The notes below the pieces were generated by a model. The model saw only the letters and a program-made list of their open reading frames with translations. It was not told the origin of the DNA and did not search any database. A stretch of 31,232 nt of DNA, taken from the NCBI GenBank assembly GCA_947581745.1, contig CANPVW010000035.1, forward strand, positions 1-31,232, given 5' to 3'. The stretch is from Candidatus Benthicola azotiphorus. Lineage in GTDB: Bacteria > Gemmatimonadota > Gemmatimonadetes > Palauibacterales > Palauibacteraceae. Position 1 is the stretch's first letter; every line of letters begins with the position of its first letter. Positions 26,006 through 31,232 of this stretch are shown here, piece by piece. The position numbers and the translations under genes are program-made.

Positions 26006-26081
26006 GTCACGCTCTCCTGTTGGGGCGACGGAGCCGACAACCTCTCTCCGTTTCGCCCGGCAGGCAAACCTCCCGCCGGCC

Positions 26082-26112
26082 CTGACGGCAGGGTCCGGGC
26101 GGCGTACCTTGC
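26082..26112 (+). promoter_or_regulatory. promoter giving a probably leaderless heptosyltransferase mRNA
   Basis: CTG (26082-26084), exactly 20 bases, TACCTTGC (26105-26112). The box ends three bases before ATG 26116, so transcription would begin at or within a base or two of the start codon. No ribosome-binding sequence can be seen between box and start. Confidence 0.5.
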
Positions 26113-26115
26113 CGT

Positions 26116-27192
26116 ATGACCCTCGACGATCGCGTCACCGAGATCTGCATCGTCCTGCTGACCGGAATCGGCGATGTCGTGCACGGACTCCCGGTCGTCA
26201 ACGCGCTCAAGGACGATGATCCGGCGCGGAGGATCACCTGGGTGGCGGAACCCGCTCCCGCGCGGGTCCTACGGGAGCATCCAAGCGTGGACCGGGTGAT
26301 CGAGTTTCACCGGAGCCTCGGTCTCCCTGGAGTCCAGCGTCTTCGAGACGATTTCCAGGGCCGGCGCTTCGATCTCACGTTCAACATGCAACGACACCTC
26401 AAGGGCGTCTTTCCGACCCTGTTCTCCGGCGCGCCGCTGCGGATCGGTCTGGACCGCGAAAAGGTGCGGGAAGGCGTGTGGCGGTTCAGCAACCGCCACA
26501 TCGAGCCCGGCCCGTGGGCGCACACGCAGGACGTTCTGCTGCGTTTCCTGGAGCCTCTCGGAATCCCGCGGCCGGAGCCACTGGAGTGGCGAATCACGTT
26601 CAGCGAGCCGGAGCGTGCGGCCCAGGCCGAGTTCTTTCGTCACCTGCCGACGGGTCCGGTCGTCGGACTGGTGCTCGGCTCGAACGTGATCCGGAAGGAC
26701 TGGCCGGCGGAACGCTACGTCGAGCTCTCCGACGCGATCGCGGATCGCTACGGAGCCACGATCCTGCTCGTCGGGGGCCCCGCACCGCGTGAGGCGGCTG
26801 CCGCCCGCCTCATCCTCGACCGCACTGGAAGCCGTCCGATCTCCACTCTCGGTGACGACGTGAGGCGGATGATGTGGACGGTGGAAGGGTGCGATCTCGT
26901 CGTGAGCCCGGATTCGGGCCCGCTTCACCTGGCCCACGCGATGAACGTCCCGGTGGTCGGCCTGTACGGCCACACGAATCCGGAGAGGGTCGGCCCGTAC
27001 CGGCGCTTCCGCGATCTGGTCGTGGATGCGTATCACGATCCGGGAGAGGCTGGGGATCCGGCACGGACGGCGGCCAGGGAAGGGCGAATGTCACGCATAG
27101 AGGTGGCGGACGTTCTGGAGCGGGTGGAGCGGGCGTTCGACAGCTACGTCCGCCCGGTGGACGTCGAGAGCTCAACGGAGATACGAACATGA
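26116..27192 (+). CDS. glycosyltransferase family 9, ADP-heptose:LPS heptosyltransferase-like
   Basis: This 358-aa GT-B enzyme transfers a heptose from ADP-heptose to lipopolysaccharide core on the inner face of the inner membrane. The N-terminal GIGDVVHGLPVVNALK (17-32) is the acceptor-side signature. The second Rossmann domain has PVVGLVLGSNVIRKDWP near 180-196 and the donor-binding SPDSGPLHLAHAM (264-276, with Asp266 and His271), followed by VGLYGHTNPERVGPY. WaaC- and WaaF-type enzymes cannot be told apart here. The stop overlaps the next ATG (ATGA), coupling it to an M28 peptidase. Confidence 0.88.
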   Translation: MTLDDRVTEICIVLLTGIGDVVHGLPVVNALKDDDPARRITWVAEPAPARVLREHPSVDRVIEFHRSLGLPGVQRLRDDFQGRRFDLTFNMQRHLKGVFPTLFSGAPLRIGLDREKVREGVWRFSNRHIEPGPWAHTQDVLLRFLEPLGIPRPEPLEWRITFSEPERAAQAEFFRHLPTGPVVGLVLGSNVIRKDWPAERYVELSDAIADRYGATILLVGGPAPREAAAARLILDRTGSRPISTLGDDVRRMMWTVEGCDLVVSPDSGPLHLAHAMNVPVVGLYGHTNPERVGPYRRFRDLVVDAYHDPGEAGDPARTAAREGRMSRIEVADVLERVERAFDSYVRPVDVESSTEIRT

Positions 27193-28628
27193 TCCGCATG
27201 TGTAGGGCGCGCCTCGCGACGGTCCTCGCCCTCGCGGTCCTGCTCGTCGGCACCGGTCGGCTGAGCGGCCAGGAGGCTGGCCGCTCGGGCTCGCATGCCG
27301 CCGACCTCGTTCCGCCCCAGGAACAGCCGGTCCTGCGCGATCTGGTCTCTGCCGTGTCGTCCAGGCGGATCGAGGCGGACATCCGTCGCCTCGTCTCGTT
27401 CGGCACGCGGCATACACTGTCGGACACTGTGTCCGAATCACGGGGAATCGGAGCCGCCCGGCGCTGGATCAAGGCGGAGTTCGATCGGATCTCGGAGGAG
27501 TGCGGCGGTTGCCTCGAGGTCTCGTATCAGCGGGTCCTGGAGCCCGACGGGGATCGAATCCCCGAGCCGGTCGAGATCGTGAACGTCATCGCGATTCAGC
27601 GCGGGATGAACGATCCGGGCCGTTACGTCATCATGTCCGGGGACATCGACTCGCGTGTATCCGACCCCATGGACGCCACTTCGGATTCGCCGGGCGCCAA
27701 CGACAATGCTTCGGGAGTGGCAGGCGTGCTGGAAGCGGCCCGCGTGCTGAGCTCGAGACGGTTCTCGGGAACCATCGTCTACGCCGCGCTTTCCGGTGAG
27801 GAGCAGGGTCTGTACGGAGGCAGGAACCTGGCGGCCCTGGCGGCGAGCGAGGGATGGAGAGTAGCGGGCGTGCTGAACAACGACATGATCGGCAACGTCG
27901 AGGGCATCACCGGGATCGTGGACAACACTTCCGCCCGCGTGTTCTCGGAGGGGACGCGCGCGGTGGAGACCGAGCGCGAAGCACGGATCCGACGGTTCAC
28001 GGGAGGCGAGGTCGATTCCCCTTCCCGCAACCTGGCGCGCTACGTGAAAATCCTGGCGGAGCGCTACGTCCCGAACCTCGACGTGATGCTCATCTACCGG
28101 TTGGACCGGTTCGGACGCGGCGGTCACCACCGCCCGTTCAACGAAGCGGGTTTCGCCGCCGTGCGCATCATGGAGACCAACGAGAACTACCGTCGGCAGC
28201 ACCAGGACCTGCGAACCGATGCCGGCGTCGAGTACGGAGATGTGATCGCCGGGGTGGACTTCGAGTACGCCGCGAAGCTCACGGCGCTGAACGTCATCAC
28301 CCTGGCCTCGATCGCCTGGGCGCCGCCGGCGCCCTCCGGGGTGCGGATCCGCGGGGCGGTCTCTCCCAGCACGACCCTGGCGTGGGAACCGGTGGATCGG
28401 GACGTGGCGCCAGATCTTGCGGGATACCGCATCTACTGGCGTCTCACAACGTCACCTGAATGGAATCATACGGTCTACGTGGGAGATACGGTCGAGGCGA
28501 CGCTGCAAGACGTGATCATCGACAACTGGTTCTTCGGCGTCGCGAGCGTGTCAAACAGCGGATTTGAGAGCCCCGTGGTGTTTCCGGGGCCCGCGGGAGC
28601 CTTCTTCGGCGGCTCGACCGACCCCTGA
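27189..28628 (+). CDS. secreted M28 zinc peptidase with C-terminal FN3-like domain
   Basis: This 479-aa protein has a signal peptide (about 1-29, ending LSGQ). The M28 catalytic domain (about 45-370) has metal-binding positions SGDIDS (D152, D154), PGANDN (D172), SGEEQG (E204, E205), NNDMIG (D232) and GHHRPF (H313). Spacing fits the family, but the first zinc ligand, normally His in HxD, is Asp152 here. Residues about 378-470 look like a fibronectin type III domain (TTLAWEPVDRD, LAGYRIYWR). It would act as an exported aminopeptidase or carboxypeptidase, perhaps with altered metal use. ATG 27189 overlaps the previous stop. Confidence 0.87.
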   Translation: MIRMCRARLATVLALAVLLVGTGRLSGQEAGRSGSHAADLVPPQEQPVLRDLVSAVSSRRIEADIRRLVSFGTRHTLSDTVSESRGIGAARRWIKAEFDRISEECGGCLEVSYQRVLEPDGDRIPEPVEIVNVIAIQRGMNDPGRYVIMSGDIDSRVSDPMDATSDSPGANDNASGVAGVLEAARVLSSRRFSGTIVYAALSGEEQGLYGGRNLAALAASEGWRVAGVLNNDMIGNVEGITGIVDNTSARVFSEGTRAVETEREARIRRFTGGEVDSPSRNLARYVKILAERYVPNLDVMLIYRLDRFGRGGHHRPFNEAGFAAVRIMETNENYRRQHQDLRTDAGVEYGDVIAGVDFEYAAKLTALNVITLASIAWAPPAPSGVRIRGAVSPSTTLAWEPVDRDVAPDLAGYRIYWRLTTSPEWNHTVYVGDTVEATLQDVIIDNWFFGVASVSNSGFESPVVFPGPAGAFFGGSTDP

Positions 28629-28630
28629 GT

Positions 28631-28644
28631 GGGCCGGACGGCCC
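28631..28644 (+). terminator. short GC hairpin after the M28 gene
   Basis: GGGCC-GGAC-GGCCC forms a five-base stem with a four-base loop, two bases after the stop. No T-run follows, so it may be a stability element rather than a terminator. Confidence 0.3.
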
Positions 28645-28717
28645 GGATTCGGCACGGTGATTGCCCGTCAAACGCCCCGAAAAGCCGAATCACGAGCGAG
28701 GAAGGCGAGCACCACAC

Positions 28718-29908
28718 GTGAATCCCGTTGGCGCGCTCCGGCGTCTGTTCGCGCAGGCGCCGGAAGAATCACTCCTCCAGACCGGGGGAGATGGCGAGCT
28801 CATCATCGCCCGGGCGCGCATCATCCTGACCGGCTCGCTGCTCGCCCTCGCCGGGCTGGCCTACCTGCGGACGCCGGAATCTGCACAGTCCCGCATTCAC
28901 CTGGCAGGCGGACTCCTCGCGGTTCCGCTCAGCCTCCTGATCTTCCTCATGATCCGGCGGGCCCACTACCGGTGGTGGATGGGGCTCACTACGACCCTGT
29001 TCGACGTGACCATGGTCAGCGCGGCGCTGTCCGCGTTCCTGATCGCCGGCAACCCGCACGCCGCGCTCAACAGCCAGATGGTGTTCCCGCTGTACTTCCT
29101 CGCGCTGTCGGCGACCACCATCCGGCTCGACCATCGGGCCTGCGCGATCGCGGGGCTGGCCGCCGTCGTCCAGTACGCCGCCATCGTTCTGATCGCCCAG
29201 AGCGTCTGGGACATGAACGCGCCGCAGTACGCGCCGTTCACCTATGGCACGTTCGACATCGGGTCGCAGGGCGGGCGCATCGTCATCCTCGGCGCCATGG
29301 GCTGGCTCGGGACGCTCGTGAACCTGCGAATGCAGAAGCCGCACATCCTGTCGGCGGCCGACTCCCTGACCGGAATGATGAACCGGCGCACGTTCGAGGA
29401 ACGATGGCAGGGAGAGGTGGCCCGGTCGCGTCGCTACGGACGACCGATCTCGATCGCGGCGATCGACATCGACTATTTCAAGCAGTTCAACGACACGTAC
29501 GGACACGCCGCGGGCGATGCTGCGCTGCAGTCGGTGGGCCGCGTGCTCCGGAGCCGCATCCGGGCCGGCGACTTCGCGGCGCGGATGGGCGGGGAGGAGT
29601 TCGTCGTAGCCCTTCCCGAAACGAACTCGGTGAACGCGGTGGCGATGGCGGAGCACCTCCGTAAGGCGATCGCGGAAACCCCGATCCGCGTCGCCGGCCA
29701 CCGGGGGTCGGCCAACGTGACGATCAGCATCGGAGTGGCCTCGTGGCCCGAGCACGGAGAGGAAATCACGCGCCTTCTCGAGCGCGCGGACAACCGGCTG
29801 TACGAGGCGAAGCTCGCCGGGCGCGATCAGGTGAGAGGACCCGGCGGGACGGGCGGTGGAGCCGAGACGACGCGGCCGCACTCCATGACGCGGGTCAAGC
29901 CTGTCTGA
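28718..29908 (+). CDS. membrane-bound GGDEF diguanylate cyclase
   Basis: This 396-aa protein makes cyclic di-GMP from two GTP. I choose GTG 28718 (GAGGAAGGCGAG upstream); TTG 28661 is possible. Residues about 30-215 hold five or six membrane helices with no recognised sensor fold. The GGDEF domain (about 220-375) has DSLTGMMNRRTFEE, DIDYFKQFNDTYGH, an intact active-site GGEEF (291-295), and an inhibitory I-site RAGD (282-285) five residues upstream. It should therefore be active and product-inhibited. The last 25 residues are Gly-rich and disordered. Its 3' end overlaps the convergent M50B-like gene by 14 bases. Confidence 0.92.
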   Translation: MNPVGALRRLFAQAPEESLLQTGGDGELIIARARIILTGSLLALAGLAYLRTPESAQSRIHLAGGLLAVPLSLLIFLMIRRAHYRWWMGLTTTLFDVTMVSAALSAFLIAGNPHAALNSQMVFPLYFLALSATTIRLDHRACAIAGLAAVVQYAAIVLIAQSVWDMNAPQYAPFTYGTFDIGSQGGRIVILGAMGWLGTLVNLRMQKPHILSAADSLTGMMNRRTFEERWQGEVARSRRYGRPISIAAIDIDYFKQFNDTYGHAAGDAALQSVGRVLRSRIRAGDFAARMGGEEFVVALPETNSVNAVAMAEHLRKAIAETPIRVAGHRGSANVTISIGVASWPEHGEEITRLLERADNRLYEAKLAGRDQVRGPGGTGGGAETTRPHSMTRVKPV

Positions 29909-30593
29909 AGATCCTCCTGAACAACAGCCAGCACACGAACAGGGCCGCGAGGATCCACAGCCCCCCCCACACGAGGGTGGGCACGCCGGTCATTTCTGCC
30001 AGCATGCGCGCATCGGACCGAAGCTCCGGACGGTCCAGCACGTCACTCTTGATGTCCAGGACCGCGTACAGACAGCTCGTGAGACCGAGGGTCCACAGCA
30101 GCCTGCGGTTGACGGCCGGTGACAGGTAACGCGCCGCCGCCACGAGCGCCGCCCCGAAGGAGAGCCCGAACAGGAGCCCGAACGGGTTTCGGACGTACAG
30201 GACAGCCACGAGGCCAATGAACACACCGATCGCGCCCGTGATCCACGGAGATCGTCGCTCGAGCCTGGCGGCGAGGAGAACCAGAACCGATCCCCAGAGA
30301 AGGCTCCCGAGGTACCCGGCCGAGAGGGTGAGAAACGCGTCACCCCCACCGCAGTAACAGGCGCCGCCCAGGTCGGGGGTGATGACGATCCTGTCGATCG
30401 CGCCGCCGGTTGCCACCGCCGCGAGTCCGTGGCTGATCTCGTGCAGCAGGACGACGAACAGCTTCAACGGCAGTACGAGCCAGGTGTTCCACAGGAACCA
30501 CAGGGCGACGAAGAACGCCGTGAAGCCTGCGATGAAACGGGCTCTCGACTTCGTGGCCGACTCGACCTTCGCCCTTCTCCGCTTCTCAGCCAT
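29895..30593 (-). CDS. M50B-like integral membrane metallopeptidase
   Basis: This 232-aa protein starts at ATG 30593 with GAGGGAAG upstream; the longer open frame to 31163 is antisense to glgA and is rejected. After a Lys/Arg-rich start, about six membrane helices are predicted. The second contains HEISH (51-55), the zinc site of the M50B-like family. GACYCGGGDAFLTLSAGYLGSLLWG (about 77-101) is the conserved helix pair that follows. A second metal-binding Asp may lie in VLDIKSD (about 182-188). Family members are often annotated only as M50 family peptidase; substrates are unknown. Confidence 0.85.
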   Translation of the reverse strand: MAEKRRRAKVESATKSRARFIAGFTAFFVALWFLWNTWLVLPLKLFVVLLHEISHGLAAVATGGAIDRIVITPDLGGACYCGGGDAFLTLSAGYLGSLLWGSVLVLLAARLERRSPWITGAIGVFIGLVAVLYVRNPFGLLFGLSFGAALVAAARYLSPAVNRRLLWTLGLTSCLYAVLDIKSDVLDRPELRSDARMLAEMTGVPTLVWGGLWILAALFVCWLLFRRIFRQA

Positions 30594-30697
30594 GCGCTTC
30601 CCTCGACCCTCGGATCCACACTCACGTCCGTCGCGGGACTGATCGACGACAGGTATTATGGCGAGGTATTCCTGCGACCGATACGAGAGACGGCGGC

Positions 30698-31232
30698 ATG
30701 AGGATTCTGCACATCGCGAGCGAGGCCGTTCCCTGGGCCAAGACAGGCGGACTCGCCGACGTGGTGGGTGCGCTGTGTTCGCATCTCGCGGCTTTCGGTC
30801 ACGACGTTGCGCTCGCCCTTCCGTTGTATCGGGACCTGCACGCGCCGGGCCCCGAGCCGGGCGGCCCCGCGGTCGCCGTATCGGCGGGAGCGGGTCAGTC
30901 CGCACGTGTCCTGCCGACCAGGTATCCCGGCGGGATCGAGGTCTGGTGGGTGGACGCGCCGGAGCTGTTCCACCGCGACGGTCTGTACGGGACAGCCGAC
31001 GGAGATTACCCGGACAACGCCCTCCGGTTCGCCATCCTGGTTCGCGCCGCCCTGGACGCGACACGCGTGCTGAACTGGCATCCGCACGTGATCCACGCCC
31101 ACGACTGGCAGAGCGCCCTGGCCCCCATCTACGTGGCCCGGGGCAGGAGCGATGCCCCCGCACACCCTGCAGTGGCCACCGTCCTGACGATCCACAACAT
31201 GGCGTACCAGGGCGTGTTCTCCGTTGAGGCGG
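30698..31232 (+). CDS. glgA: glycogen synthase (ADP-glucose type), 5' part
   Basis: The first 178 codons of a GT5 glycosyltransferase that extends glycogen from ADP-glucose. Start ATG 30698 follows GAGAGACGGCGG. Residues 1-30 carry the ADP-glucose-binding signature ILHIASEAVPWAKTGGLADVV with Lys15. HVIHAHDWQSAL near 130-141 and TIHNMAYQG near 164-172 are the usual GlgA motifs. The rest lies beyond the window. The 104 bases between it and the divergent M50B-like gene contain a TATTAT at 30654-30659 that may serve as a -10-like box, but no YTG-N20-TAnnTT match. Confidence 0.93.
   Translation, partial: MRILHIASEAVPWAKTGGLADVVGALCSHLAAFGHDVALALPLYRDLHAPGPEPGGPAVAVSAGAGQSARVLPTRYPGGIEVWWVDAPELFHRDGLYGTADGDYPDNALRFAILVRAALDATRVLNWHPHVIHAHDWQSALAPIYVARGRSDAPAHPAVATVLTIHNMAYQGVFSVEA

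Noticed and set aside
30594..31163. Upstream extension of the M50B-like minus-strand frame
   Set aside because: It is antisense to clear glgA motifs and the ATG at 30593 has a good ribosome site.

Overview
The window is high-GC, gene-dense bacterial chromosome with no rRNA, tRNA, CRISPR array, insertion sequence or phage gene that I can see. Several features point to a Gram-negative member of the FCB side of the tree, most likely Gemmatimonadota or a close relative. These are two tandem Bacteroidetes-style dipeptidyl peptidase IV paralogues, small outer-membrane beta-barrel proteins, a DUF4136-type lipoprotein, a heptosyltransferase, a eukaryote/Bacteroidetes-type PruA, and promoters that look like the Bacteroidetes -33/-7 type. 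The assignment is inference from gene content only.

Layout. (1) 1-429, minus: 3'-truncated thioredoxin-like protein. (2) 615-3546, plus: proline/glutamate enzyme PruA and a threonine-synthase-like PLP enzyme. (3) 3580-4611, minus: CaCA cation antiporter. (4) 4763-9342, plus: a three-gene operon made of a DUF1611/DgcN-like protein, an 804-aa fusion of a PP-loop ATPase to a creatininase-family hydrolase, and an Ala-Glu-epimerase-like enolase-superfamily enzyme. (5) 9462-17095, plus: a nine-gene run of paaA, paaD (DUF59 only), paaB, paaC, a separate PaaD-like zinc ribbon, an outer-membrane barrel, one-chain cytochrome b, Rieske protein and an octaheme cytochrome c with HEAT/TPR-like repeats. (6) 17173-21959, minus: two S9B dipeptidyl peptidases. 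(7) 22095-23402, minus: RseP site-2 protease. (8) 23895-25543, plus: lipoprotein, outer-membrane barrel, ribosomal protein S21. (9) 25553-26005, minus: GNAT acetyltransferase. (10) 26116-29908, plus: GT9 heptosyltransferase, secreted M28 peptidase, membrane diguanylate cyclase. (11) 29895-30593, minus: M50B-like membrane peptidase. (12) 30698-end, plus: start of glycogen synthase.

How the genes may work together. Block 4 is the best candidate for an undescribed system. Each member recalls an enzyme that handles D/L-glutamate or glutamyl peptides: DgcN-like N-acyltransferase, a PP-loop domain that may resemble MurL-type ATP-dependent glutamyl epimerases, a creatininase-fold amidohydrolase, and an Ala-Glu epimerase. 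PruA, which makes glutamate, lies just upstream. Block 5 places a multicomponent diiron oxygenase without its PaaE reductase in one transcription unit with a cytochrome b/Rieske module whose cytochrome c1 seems to be replaced by an octaheme protein.

Regulation. Four upstream regions carry YTG-N20-TAnnTT with exact 20-nt spacing, and four more carry partial versions. This is probably the host's housekeeping promoter. One copy (26082-26112) predicts a leaderless transcript.
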